Positions 43,987-52,446 of a DNA stretch of 52,616 nt are shown piece by piece. The notes under the pieces were generated by a model that searched no databases, was not told where the DNA came from, and worked only from the letters and a program-made list of their open reading frames with translations. Numbering within the stretch: the first letter of the stretch is position 1; the number at the start of each line of letters is the position of its first letter. Position numbers and translations under genes: made by a program. This DNA comes from CAYYBE01 sp964470345 (GTDB lineage: Bacteria > Babelota > Babeliae > Babelales > Babelaceae): the NCBI GenBank assembly GCA_964470345.1, contig CAYYBE010000009.1, forward strand, positions 1 through 52,616, read 5' to 3'.

Positions 43987-44904
43987 ATGAATAAAAAGAC
44001 AAATAAGATCCATATCCCTGCCGACGTACCACTTACGGCTCAAGCAACTTATCTCAACAACTACAAGATGCTCACTAAGGATACCGGCCACATCTTTATC
44101 TTCAGTGGCGACCAGAAGATAGAGCATTTGAACGAAGACTTTTTTGGAGAAAGTATTCACCCTGACGCCCAAGACCCTGAACACCTGTTTCGTATTGCAA
44201 GCCAAGGAACCGTCGGCGCTTTTGCCACCCAACTGGGGTTAATTGCCCACTACGGTAAACAGTACCCGCAAATCCCGTACATCGTTAAGATGAACTCCAA
44301 AACAAATATTGTCCCTACGTCAGAAAAAGATCCCTATAGCATGCAACTGTACTCGGTCGATGATATCGTTCGTTTTAGCCGAGAATCAGGCCTGTCTATT
44401 ATTGGTATCGGCTACACCGTCTACCTCGGCAGTGAGCATGAACATGAGATGCTCCATGAAGCTGCCTCACTGATTCTTGAAGCACATCACAATGGCCTGT
44501 TGGCAATTGTATGGATGTATCCACGTGGACAAGCGGTTACCAAAGAGCGTGACCCCCAGCTTATTGCCGGCGCTGCTGGTGTTGCAACCTGCCTCGGTGC
44601 AGATGCTGCCAAAGTAAACACCCCCCTTTCTGAGCCGAACGCTTACGCACGGGACTTGCAGATGATTGTACTTGCTGCCGGAAGAACCAAGATTGTCTGC
44701 TCAGGCGGTGTAAAACAAGAGCCTACAAAGTTTTTGGCTGAACTTGCTACCCAACTTGAACATGGTATTGCTGGCTGCGCAGTAGGGAGAAATATCTATC
44801 AAAGCTCTCTTGCAGACTCTATCAAACTCACGAATGCTGTGAGCGAACTTATCTATGATGGCACAGAGCTGCAAACAGTACTTGCAACCTATTATCCCAA
44901 GTAA
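43987..44904 (+). CDS. Class I fructose-bisphosphate aldolase (archaeal/DhnA type)
   Basis: Protein of 305 aa; ATG at 43987 with a weak GGA upstream. Family features: an early S-G-D-Q-K-I-E-H segment, the strand V-W-M-Y-P-R-G, the Schiff-base lysine in D-A-A-K-V-N-T-P, and a phosphate-binding end C-S-G-G-V-K and G-C-A-V-G-R-N-I-Y-Q. The enzyme cleaves or forms fructose 1,6-bisphosphate in glycolysis and gluconeogenesis. It is a single cytosolic gene between the gap-split RING gene (divergent) and a type 2 repeat just after its stop. Confidence 0.92.
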   Translation: MNKKTNKIHIPADVPLTAQATYLNNYKMLTKDTGHIFIFSGDQKIEHLNEDFFGESIHPDAQDPEHLFRIASQGTVGAFATQLGLIAHYGKQYPQIPYIVKMNSKTNIVPTSEKDPYSMQLYSVDDIVRFSRESGLSIIGIGYTVYLGSEHEHEMLHEAASLILEAHHNGLLAIVWMYPRGQAVTKERDPQLIAGAAGVATCLGADAAKVNTPLSEPNAYARDLQMIVLAAGRTKIVCSGGVKQEPTKFLAELATQLEHGIAGCAVGRNIYQSSLADSIKLTNAVSELIYDGTELQTVLATYYPK

Positions 44905-44976
44905 AAGGGGGTTTGGGGGCAAAGCCCCCATATTCCCCCCCATTTCGCCGGAGCCCTTGGCGTAGGCCATTGAGTG
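44905..44976 (+). repeat. Intergenic hairpin repeat, type 2 (copy B)
   Basis: It begins right after the aldolase stop codon. A perfect hairpin T-GGGGGC(aaa)GCCCCC-A spans 44914-44930, followed by a C-rich stretch and the conserved block CGCCGGAGCCCTTGGCGTAGGCCATTGA. It is nearly identical in order to the reverse complement of 49966-50038. It could serve as a terminator, although no T-run follows. Confidence 0.7.
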
Positions 44977-45110
44977 TTCTCAAAATATAAAATTCTTCTC
45001 AAGTTAGATGGCGTTATAAAAGATGACGTTCACATTCTTGAGTTTCTCTTCCCAAATAACCTAAGCTGGAGGATGAGTTTATCCAAGAATCTTTAGGGGA
45101 GAGCGTCCGA

Positions 45111-46586
45111 ATGAAAAAACTCTTACTCATCAGTTGTCTTGTTACACCATGTGTGGTAACACAAGTGGCGTACGCAGATACGCAATATAAAACATCACAA
45201 ACATTTATGACGATAGATCCATTTTATCATCACGTAGGTGCAACTTCGTTTTTATGGCGCACCGTTGTTGCCGACAAAAATGAAGACGGAACAGGAGCAT
45301 TGCGCGTTATGCCCTTTTACCAACGCTCAGTCCAGCGCTGTGATGACGGAAGCTATTTTCTTATTGATTGTAAAAACTCAATTTTAGTCGCCGGAGACGC
45401 CTCGCCACTCAATCTCAAACGAGATGTCCGCGCCGAGTGGCTCAATCTGCCATCAACATTCAGCGGCTATCTCAGCCTGCATCCACAAGAAGAACAATAT
45501 GGTGCCGTTTTGAGCTATAACCATAGTTTAAAAGAGCTGATAGGTTCAAACTTGTTGGAAAACTCTTGGGTTGATATCACCATCCCCTTCGGCTGCACAA
45601 CCCACAAACTCCATCCATGTGAGTATGATCTGCATGTTTCTACAACAGCTGCTCCGGGACAACCTTCAACCATTATCGAGGCCTTAAACCAACCCGCATT
45701 TTTGTACGGTAAATTCTCACCCTGCAAGATGAAAAAGAGCGGTATGGCCGAGGTCCAACTCACCTGGGGAACTACTTTTATCAACAAAAACGATTTCTTA
45801 CTGACCTACTACACCACCTTTGTTATTCCGGGCAATACACGCCCAGAAGCACGACATATCTTTGAGCCAACGTTAGGTTCTAATGGCCACTTCGGTCTCA
45901 ACGCAGGGCTCAATGTCGAACTTCCTTTACAAGAAGAGGATCAGGATTTTTCATTCAAGCTCTTTGCCTCGGGAGAAAACCACTTTCTCTTCAAGCGCAA
46001 GCAGTGGCGCTCTTTTGATTTACGACAAGCAGTAACTGCAGCCCAGCCAAACGGTAGTTTTGGACGAAAGCAATGGAGCCGATTCCTCATGCTCCGCCAT
46101 GAAACAGATTTTAAACTTGAACCAGGGATAAATCTCCTCACCCAAAAAGTAGAAGTCTATCCACAAAGCAGCTTTAACTTGGCAACAGGCTTTTTGTGGC
46201 ACTACTGTTCGCTTACCGCTGAGCTTGGATACCAATTAACAGCCCGCCAATCAGAATGCGTACGCTTACTCCTGCCAGGATGCGAAGGCTCCCGTATGCC
46301 CTTTGAAGAGTACGGCATCGCCGGTGCTGGATCTGATGCAACCGCAAGCTCAAGCACTATTGCCGCGCAGGGGCCGGATGATCCAACGTTTGTGAATCTA
46401 ACATGGAACGACGTCAACCGTACCTCAGCAGAGGGACGCTCAGCTTTTGTACAAGGTGTGCACGCAGCCTTTGGCATACACAAGGGTAATTTCTTTGCGG
46501 GCATTGGCGGATTCTTTGAGCAACCAAATACGAATACCGATCTCTCTAAATGGGCAGTATGGCTTAATGCAGGAGCACATTTCTAA
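45111..46586 (+). CDS. Outer-membrane beta-barrel protein, unknown function
   Basis: Protein of 491 aa. A signal peptide (1-22, A-Y-A-D) is followed by a mature part rich in aromatic and alternating polar/hydrophobic residues, with few helices. It ends in W-A-V-W-L-N-A-G-A-H-F. The terminal phenylalanine with alternating hydrophobics is the beta-signal read by BamA. Several paired cysteines (C-D-D-G, L-I-D-C, C-T-T-H-K-L-H-P-C) may form surface disulfides. I recognise no named porin family. The gene stands alone, with a strong hairpin downstream. Confidence 0.8.
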   Translation: MKKLLLISCLVTPCVVTQVAYADTQYKTSQTFMTIDPFYHHVGATSFLWRTVVADKNEDGTGALRVMPFYQRSVQRCDDGSYFLIDCKNSILVAGDASPLNLKRDVRAEWLNLPSTFSGYLSLHPQEEQYGAVLSYNHSLKELIGSNLLENSWVDITIPFGCTTHKLHPCEYDLHVSTTAAPGQPSTIIEALNQPAFLYGKFSPCKMKKSGMAEVQLTWGTTFINKNDFLLTYYTTFVIPGNTRPEARHIFEPTLGSNGHFGLNAGLNVELPLQEEDQDFSFKLFASGENHFLFKRKQWRSFDLRQAVTAAQPNGSFGRKQWSRFLMLRHETDFKLEPGINLLTQKVEVYPQSSFNLATGFLWHYCSLTAELGYQLTARQSECVRLLLPGCEGSRMPFEEYGIAGAGSDATASSSTIAAQGPDDPTFVNLTWNDVNRTSAEGRSAFVQGVHAAFGIHKGNFFAGIGGFFEQPNTNTDLSKWAVWLNAGAHF

Positions 46587-46617
46587 GGCAAGCCGCTGAA
46601 ATATATCTTACAAGAAC

Positions 46618-46658
46618 AAAAGAGTCACGTTTCCTTTGGGTAGGTACGTGACTCTTTT
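46618..46658. terminator. Bidirectional hairpin terminator
   Basis: AAAAGAGTCACGT (46618-46630) pairs perfectly over 13 bp with ACGTGACTCTTTT (46646-46658). The stem ends in A-rich and T-rich arms, so it can act as an intrinsic terminator on either strand. It lies 32 bp after the barrel gene. Confidence 0.85.
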
Positions 46659-46739
46659 GTTATATGAATAAGCAGTGCTTCTCAACCATAGGCGTAGCTT
46701 AGATACGCAAAGGACCACGAAGCACCTATAGTCTTCATC

Positions 46740-47110
46740 AAAAAAACAACAAAATCAAAATGATGCAAAACGCACTAAAAGTGTGCAAAATTAAAAAACA
46801 TTGATTTTAAAGGCTTTTTGGCCATTTTGAGATTTGCAAAATTGCAAAAAATGTTGCATTTTTCACGAATGCAATATTTTGCAACATCAAGAGATTTCGA
46901 ACCGAGTGCACACCTGTAAAATACCTGCGGGCCATAAACCCTGCTTTAAAGTTTATGGCCCGCTTGGCACTGGTTGAGAAAAAAAGTTTTTCTGAACTCT
47001 AAATTTTGATACAAGTGTAGACGCAACAGAAATAATTGCAACACCTAGATGCAACACGTGCAAAAAACGCTTTTAAATAAACGTTTTTGCTGTTGCAATT
47101 TACGCGCACC
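46740..47110. other. Non-coding, hairpin-rich stretch with repeated TGCAA words
   Basis: No gene fits here. TGCAA or its complement occurs about a dozen times. Hairpins: GCACT(aaa)AGTG near 46771-46782, an imperfect inverted pair TTGCAAAAAATGTTGCA / TGCAATATTTTGCAA (46842-46882), a perfect 13-bp stem GCGGGCCATAAAC/GTTTATGGCCCGC (46927-46963), AGAAAAA/TTTTTCT (46977-46993), and a long imperfect stem 47051-47069 with 47082-47096. The flanking genes converge on it, so it is not an ordinary promoter region. Confidence 0.6.
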
Positions 47111-47136
47111 CCACCAAATCTACACGTATCTTCTTT

Positions 47137-48117
47137 CTATGAAAGCTTGGCCAGATAATTCATATAGCGGCTTAAGGCCCCTTGCGGGTCTTTAAATCGG
47201 CGGTTGAAGCGAAAGATCTTTTGCGCTGCCTGGATACAACGGGAACTATCAACACCGCGCCGCTTGTCGCCAAAATCGATCGGAATCAGGTGGCTTCCTT
47301 GCACCAAGAGATTACCAATAACAAGATCATTGTGTTTGATATTTTTGAGCGCTTTTAAATCAGCACGGATCATCTCATCAGTAGGGAAAACCCCCCGCAG
47401 CATAATAAAGGTAATGAGATTGATGCCATTAAGCCATGGGGTTGTGGTATTGGTCACCTGCTTATATAAGCTCTTTTCAGTAAACGTGCTCGTAATAAGG
47501 TACTTTTTAAGCGTTTCAGGATTCGTATTGGTCCACCGGGTCATCGTTAGTGCTTTTTTATGAATCTCGAATAAGCAAAATGTAGCATCAGACTCTTCAA
47601 GCAATACTCGCTTGGTAGATGGCACCTGCAGCCCCAACCGTAACAGGTCTGTTGGCAAATCAATAAAAAGATAATCACCCAATCCACACAGCAGCTGCAA
47701 AACATTACTACCGCTTTTACTACCCAAAAATTCGAAATCATGCACAATAACCAGATCAAAGTGCTCACAGCGGCCAAGCCGTTCAAGCATAGCATCAGTA
47801 ATTTCCGGCGGGTTTGCGATAGCAAGATTTTCAAGACCACTTTCATAGGCAATAGTACTCAACATATACGCCCATGGCTCATCAGTGACAAGCGCAACAC
47901 AAGTACAATCATACCGCTGTGCAATCGCAGGAGCATAATAGACCCGCTTTACCCCAATCTCTAATACCGTTACTGGCCGTTGGTACTGATCTAAAAAATC
48001 ACGAATTATTCGGCAACGTGACCCCGTCTCATTCGAGCGCGGCTCCGCTTGTCCAAATGAGCAGCTACCTACCAGAAGGCTGAGGCTGAGGCTCAGCAAT
48101 ATTAGACGCATCATCAT
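47137..48117 (-). CDS. Exported methyltransferase-like / kinase-like protein, unknown function
   Basis: Protein of 326 aa starting inside the ABC ATPase gene (53-bp overlap, GGGGAG before a triple ATG). The leader (1-18) ends L-V-G-S-C, a possible lipobox, so it may be a lipoprotein. Residues ~48-155 look like a Rossmann methyltransferase (V-L-E-I-G at 51-55; F-D-L-V-I-V-H at 120-126). Residues 262-269 (H-N-D-L-V-I-G-N) and 279-284 (P-I-D-F-G-D) match the catalytic loop and metal-binding motif of the protein kinase/aminoglycoside phosphotransferase fold, though a full N-lobe is not evident. It is last in the exporter operon. Confidence 0.75.
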   Translation of the reverse strand: MMMRLILLSLSLSLLVGSCSFGQAEPRSNETGSRCRIIRDFLDQYQRPVTVLEIGVKRVYYAPAIAQRYDCTCVALVTDEPWAYMLSTIAYESGLENLAIANPPEITDAMLERLGRCEHFDLVIVHDFEFLGSKSGSNVLQLLCGLGDYLFIDLPTDLLRLGLQVPSTKRVLLEESDATFCLFEIHKKALTMTRWTNTNPETLKKYLITSTFTEKSLYKQVTNTTTPWLNGINLITFIMLRGVFPTDEMIRADLKALKNIKHNDLVIGNLLVQGSHLIPIDFGDKRRGVDSSRCIQAAQKIFRFNRRFKDPQGALSRYMNYLAKLS

Positions 48118-48799
48118 GGCTCCCCTCCCTTATCATCCCATCTTCAATCGTCACAATCCGATCAGCATGATGCAAAATACGAGGATCGTGGGTAACAACA
48201 ATCAACGTACAATTATTTTCTTCTTTAATGTCCTGGAGGAGCCCCATGATCTTCTCTCCGCGATCATGGTCCAAAAAGCTCGTTGGCTCATCACAAAGGA
48301 TAATCGGCGGTTTATGGATACAAGCGCGGGCAATTGCAACCCGTTGCTGCTCACCGCCAGAAAGGTTCCCGGGCGTACGGAAGCGATGGGCCTCGAGCCC
48401 CATTTTATGGAGAAGTTCTGATGCACGTTCCATGATCTCAGCACGATCATACCCATTGAGCATGAGGGGAATAGAAACGTTCTCAATCGCCGTAAGCGTA
48501 GGAACAAGATTAAAGTATTGGAACATAAATCCAATTGATTTACCGCGAAACTTTGTTTTTTCTTCACCTTTTAGACTATTAATCGGCGTATCCAAAACTA
48601 AACATTCACCGCTGTCCTGCTGTAAAATGCCGCCAATAATAGAAATAAGTGTCGTCTTTCCTGAGCCTGAAGGGCCCATCAACATGATCATCTCACGCTC
48701 ATGGGCAACAAGGTCAATCCCCTTTAAGGTTTCAACCCTAATATCCCCTTGTCCAAAGCTCTTGGTAATCTTTTTACACTCAATCGTAATTTTGTTCAT
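48065..48799 (-). CDS. ABC transporter ATPase (DevA/LolD/MacB type)
   Basis: Protein of 244 aa, complete: Walker A G-P-S-G-S-G-K-T (42-49), Q-loop M-F-Q, signature L-S-G-G-E (146-150), Walker B I-I-L-C-D-E (166-171), switch H in V-T-H-D. The D-loop region reads E-P-T-S-F-L-D. It belongs to the group that powers FtsX-like permeases in lipoprotein release or tripartite export. Its ATG overlaps the permease stop by 4 bp (ATGA), as in coupled partner genes. The basic/Pro-Gln tail past residue 230 overlaps the next gene. Confidence 0.95.
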   Translation of the reverse strand: MNKITIECKKITKSFGQGDIRVETLKGIDLVAHEREMIMLMGPSGSGKTTLISIIGGILQQDSGECLVLDTPINSLKGEEKTKFRGKSIGFMFQYFNLVPTLTAIENVSIPLMLNGYDRAEIMERASELLHKMGLEAHRFRTPGNLSGGEQQRVAIARACIHKPPIILCDEPTSFLDHDRGEKIMGLLQDIKEENNCTLIVVTHDPRILHHADRIVTIEDGMIREGSHDDASNIAEPQPQPSGR

Positions 48800-49953
48800 C
48801 CTTTAAACAACGTCCCCAATTCGATAGAATAAATTTTTGTAATACTAATTAACGCCGCCAACATACAAATAACAAACATTACTACAGCAGTTCCCACAAA
48901 CAGTTGCCACGGCAAATGGAATGACAGCTCAGTCTTTTGCGTTGCAAACCCAAGAAGGGCAGCTGCACCACTACCAATAGCCCATCCCAGAAATGCAACC
49001 CACGCCGCCTGCAAGAGCGTCATTTTTGCCAACCGTGAGCGCGAAGCGCCCATCACAGAAAAGAGTGCAAGATATTTAAGATTGTCAGAAACAAAGTTAT
49101 AAAAAATCTGGCCTGCTATTGCTGCGCCAACCAGCAAGCCGAGCAATACTGCTAATCCAAAGTTAATAGGAATACCGGTGTATTTAAGATAATAATCAAT
49201 GGTAAGCTGCTCAAACTCTTCTTTGGTATAGGCAGCAAACCCGGTCTGCTGCTTAATCTTAGTGCACAAATCTTTGGGCGCTATTGAAGCATCGGCTTTA
49301 ACCAAAATAAATGAGAGCATTTTTCTTTGAAGCGGACTATAGGCTAATGCCCGATTATAGGTCATATAGATAAGCGGTTGCGATTGAAACGTTCTGGTAA
49401 CATCACAAATTCCTACCACGACCGCCCGTCGATCATTCAATTCAATTTCATCACCAACCTGCAGTGGAATTTTGGGTAAATCAGGTCCCTGTTCACGCGC
49501 CAACTTATCTTCTGCACCAATTTTGTTCACAATAATTGCATCGGGAAATCGCAAATCGGTCACTACCCCTTCAAGCATGGTATGTGGTGATCCGATAAGA
49601 GTACTATCATCAACTCCTGTCACAATACAGGTCTGAAATTGCCCATTGGATAAACGCCCACGGATCATTCCCCTAAAATAGGGAACTGCCCATGCAACGC
49701 CATCAATACAACGGACACGATATAAGTCCGTATCACGTAATGATTGGATATCATCGATATAGCGGACATTGGGGTCCATCACCCAAATCTCTGCTTGGGG
49801 CGTGTCGGTAATTTGCCCATACGTTCGCTTCATAACTCCAATAAAAATTGCCGACTGTTGTGTAATAATCAGCGCAGAAAACGAGAGGCTCAAGACCATG
49901 CCAATAAATTTTGCCCGATCTTCTACCAGCATCTTTAACGCAATTCTATACAC
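48796..49953 (-). CDS. FtsX-like ABC permease (DevC/MacB type)
   Basis: Protein of 385 aa. The GTG at 49953 is chosen: GGAGG lies 5 nt upstream and the protein then begins M-Y-R-I-A-L-K-M-L as in DevC; a TTG at 49965 is in frame. Topology is that of the family: one N-terminal helix (~20-40), a large periplasmic domain (~45-265), then three C-terminal helices with N-L-K-Y-L-A-L-F-S-V-M-G-A-S between the first two. It works with the ATPase at 48065-48799. Confidence 0.92.
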   Translation of the reverse strand: MYRIALKMLVEDRAKFIGMVLSLSFSALIITQQSAIFIGVMKRTYGQITDTPQAEIWVMDPNVRYIDDIQSLRDTDLYRVRCIDGVAWAVPYFRGMIRGRLSNGQFQTCIVTGVDDSTLIGSPHTMLEGVVTDLRFPDAIIVNKIGAEDKLAREQGPDLPKIPLQVGDEIELNDRRAVVVGICDVTRTFQSQPLIYMTYNRALAYSPLQRKMLSFILVKADASIAPKDLCTKIKQQTGFAAYTKEEFEQLTIDYYLKYTGIPINFGLAVLLGLLVGAAIAGQIFYNFVSDNLKYLALFSVMGASRSRLAKMTLLQAAWVAFLGWAIGSGAAALLGFATQKTELSFHLPWQLFVGTAVVMFVICMLAALISITKIYSIELGTLFKG

Positions 49954-49965
49954 AGGAGCCTCCAA

Positions 49966-50038
49966 TCAATGGCCTACGCCCATAAAGGGCTTCGGCGAAC
50001 GGGGGGAGAATATGGGGACTTCGTCCCCAAACCCCTCT
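49966..50038 (-). repeat. Intergenic hairpin repeat, type 2 (copy C)
   Basis: Read on the minus strand it matches copy B at 44905-44976 block by block. Its hairpin (TGGGGAC, loop, GTCCCCA at 50013-50029) differs from copy B by a paired change on both arms. The GCCC/GGGC stem and GGCGTAGGCCATTGA are also kept. It sits inside the exporter operon, between the TolC-like and permease genes. Confidence 0.7.
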
Positions 50039-50071
50039 ACCAATACATAAGCAACCCTTTTTGCACATACG

Positions 50072-51460
50072 TTACCAACCTCCCCCAAGCGCTTTGTACA
50101 GAGCAATCGTCGCCGTACTTGCCGATTGCTGTACGTCAGTGAGCTCAAGTTCACTCTCAAGACGATTTTTTTCAGCAAACAACAGGTCAAGCTCATTTGA
50201 AAGACCACTCACATATTTCTCTGCAATAAGATCACGTTCTATCGTGATCGCACCCAGCTTATGCGTAAGCACCTGTACCCGTTCTTGCTCATTAAAGTAT
50301 GCAACCAACGCGTTTTCAACATCTTCCAATGCCCGTATAACCAGCTGCGCATAGGTAAGCAGTGCTTGTCGTTGCACCGATTCTTGTACCTGAACTCTAA
50401 ACTGAATACGACCGAAGGTAATTAACGGCCAACGCATGGCAGGGCCAAGTAACCAACTCAAGCTCCCCGTTGAAAACCAATCGTGACTCTTATTTGCTTC
50501 AGTCGTTACCGAACCCACTAACGAAAAGTTGGGAAACTGATCCGCAACCGCTTGGCCTACGCGCTCAACAGCGGCTGCATAGAGCCGCTCAGCTCTGCGA
50601 ATATCAGGTCTGCGCTTGAGCAATTCAGACGGCAAGCCCGGCTCAATAATCTTAGTAGATTGTGGAACGCAATGGCCCCCATCACACAGAACAAACCCTT
50701 CTGGATTTTCACCCAATAATGTCGCTAAGCGATTAATCGCCTGCTGACATTCTGTCTGTACAATAACCTTTTGGCTTTTGGTACTCTCAAGAGCGGCTAC
50801 TTGTTCAAAATCAGGCAGCGCACTATCAATTCCAGAATGCAGACGTTCATGAGTTAACATAAGCAAACGGGTATCAACATCAATTTTGCGCGTGAGCAGA
50901 TCAAGCTGCTTTTGCAAACTACGTATGGAAACATACGTACGCGCAACATCACTGAGCAAGATAATATAGACATCACGCATTGCTTCTATCTGCGCTTCAT
51001 ATTCGTCATAGGCAGCATCGCGCGCATGGCGAATCTTGCCCCAGAAATCAAGCTCCCAGATAGCATCAAAGCCTGCTTGGAAATAGTTAAAGCGATTACG
51101 GAGCAATGTTGTTGCAGCACTGTTCTGTATAAGATCACGACTATACTGCTGTCGATTGATCGCCCCTATTGCATCGATCTGTGGGAAAAGCTTTGAGCGT
51201 TCGATTTGATACGTAGCCCGTGTCTCTTCAATTTTTTCAATCGCAATCTGGAGGTCGTAGTTATTTTTGACCGCTTTATCGATCAAGCTATCTAAACAGG
51301 CGTCTTCAAAAAATTTCCACCAATCAGCGAGCTGCGCAACTCCAGCGTTACCGGTGGCGAACGTGTCAGGCAGTTGTGCACAGGGTGTTTTATAGCGTGG
51401 CCCCACAGAGCATCCTGCTACAAACACCAGGGGAGCGAGATAAATAAGCGCCTGTTTCAT
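50072..51460 (-). CDS. Outer-membrane efflux lipoprotein (TolC/NodT family)
   Basis: Protein of 462 aa. The leader ends L-V-F-V-A-G-C, a lipobox with Cys17. N-terminal features G-P-R-Y-K-T-P and W-W-x-x-F-x-D-x-x-L-D-x-L-I are typical of NodT-type outer-membrane factors, followed by two long helical repeats with A-R-x-Y-V and L-L-K-R-R-P-D-I-R-R-A-E. It forms the outer-membrane channel of the tripartite pump. Its start overlaps the adaptor gene by 4 bp. Confidence 0.95.
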   Translation of the reverse strand: MKQALIYLAPLVFVAGCSVGPRYKTPCAQLPDTFATGNAGVAQLADWWKFFEDACLDSLIDKAVKNNYDLQIAIEKIEETRATYQIERSKLFPQIDAIGAINRQQYSRDLIQNSAATTLLRNRFNYFQAGFDAIWELDFWGKIRHARDAAYDEYEAQIEAMRDVYIILLSDVARTYVSIRSLQKQLDLLTRKIDVDTRLLMLTHERLHSGIDSALPDFEQVAALESTKSQKVIVQTECQQAINRLATLLGENPEGFVLCDGGHCVPQSTKIIEPGLPSELLKRRPDIRRAERLYAAAVERVGQAVADQFPNFSLVGSVTTEANKSHDWFSTGSLSWLLGPAMRWPLITFGRIQFRVQVQESVQRQALLTYAQLVIRALEDVENALVAYFNEQERVQVLTHKLGAITIERDLIAEKYVSGLSNELDLLFAEKNRLESELELTDVQQSASTATIALYKALGGGW

Positions 51461-52446
51461 GCTGCCCCTTTATTCGCCTTTGGCTCGTTGGTTTTAGATC
51501 CGTTCGTAGCCCCATTCAATCCTGCCGCTCCACTTGGCTTTGCTTCAAGAAATACGTCCAAAAGTTGGCCTGCATAGACCGGATAACTGTTCCGCTTAAA
51601 ACTATAAACCACTTGCAGAACCCGAGTATCAACCCGCTCAATATTGGAACCACTTAATGAAACTTTTGGGATGATATATGGTTCTGTGTATGCATAGGTA
51701 AGTGGAATTACAATATCAGCATTACCACGAACATAGGCGGTTGCCGGTGCACCTTTAATGACGCGCCAAGCATCTTCTTCATCAATATCAATACGCAAGT
51801 GATAGAGGCGGGTATCACCAAATAGGATTAAGGGAAACTGACTTAAAAGTGGATCAATGTTAATCGGGTTCACATTTGCATAGTCACCCACATTAATATT
51901 AACCTGCAGAACTTCACCGTCGATTGGAGCGCGAATGGTCGACCGACCAATATTGGTTTTAATAACATTGGCAGCTGCTTGCGCTGTTAATATCCGTTGC
52001 TTTGCAACTTGCATGTTATAACAGGCTGTTGCATAATCCTGTTCGCTCACCGCTGCTTTTTCTTTGAGCCGTTCATAAAACGAGAAATTAACTGCGAGCT
52101 CTTCATAGTATTTTTGAGCTGTTGCAACTTCCTGCAATGCTTGCGCGAGCTGAGCTTCTAGGGTTCTGGTATCAAGTTGAAACAGTGGAGCTCCCTTTTT
52201 GAGTACCTGCCCAACTTCAGCATAGATCTCAGTAATAAGTTCCGGAAAGGGAACACTGATAAACGTATTTTTATTAATCGCCTCGATAACGCCTTCGCCC
52301 GCTACAAAGTGACGGTAAGGCGATGTTGGTGGGTGGAAGATAATGCGGGTAACTGGTGGCTTTCGCGAACCCCAATAAATCATAAATACGGCAAAGCCGA
52401 TCCCAATAAATGCAATAAGAGGTATACCAAGTCGTCGGAATGTCAT
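51457..52446 (-). CDS. HlyD/DevB-family periplasmic adaptor
   Basis: Protein of 329 aa with GGGAGG before the ATG. A membrane anchor (~8-25) is followed by a biotinyl-lipoyl half (G-E-G-V-I-E-A), a helical hairpin (~85-165) with A-Q-L-A-Q-A-L, the second lipoyl half I-R-A-P-I-D-G-E-V-L-Q-V-N-I-N-V-G, and beta-barrel domains. The C-terminus has a Gly/Asn/Lys-rich tail. It bridges inner and outer membrane parts of the exporter and is first in the operon. The remaining 170 bp to the window end hold no gene I can see. Confidence 0.94.
   Translation of the reverse strand: MTFRRLGIPLIAFIGIGFAVFMIYWGSRKPPVTRIIFHPPTSPYRHFVAGEGVIEAINKNTFISVPFPELITEIYAEVGQVLKKGAPLFQLDTRTLEAQLAQALQEVATAQKYYEELAVNFSFYERLKEKAAVSEQDYATACYNMQVAKQRILTAQAAANVIKTNIGRSTIRAPIDGEVLQVNINVGDYANVNPINIDPLLSQFPLILFGDTRLYHLRIDIDEEDAWRVIKGAPATAYVRGNADIVIPLTYAYTEPYIIPKVSLSGSNIERVDTRVLQVVYSFKRNSYPVYAGQLLDVFLEAKPSGAAGLNGATNGSKTNEPKANKGAA

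Noticed and set aside
46740..47110. CRISPR array or replication origin
   Set aside because: The repeated words are short and irregularly spaced, with no equal-length spacers, and no cluster of TTATCCACA-like DnaA boxes is present.
48228..48806. 192-codon plus-strand open frame
   Set aside because: It is antisense to the ABC ATPase gene, which has every family motif; the plus frame shows none.
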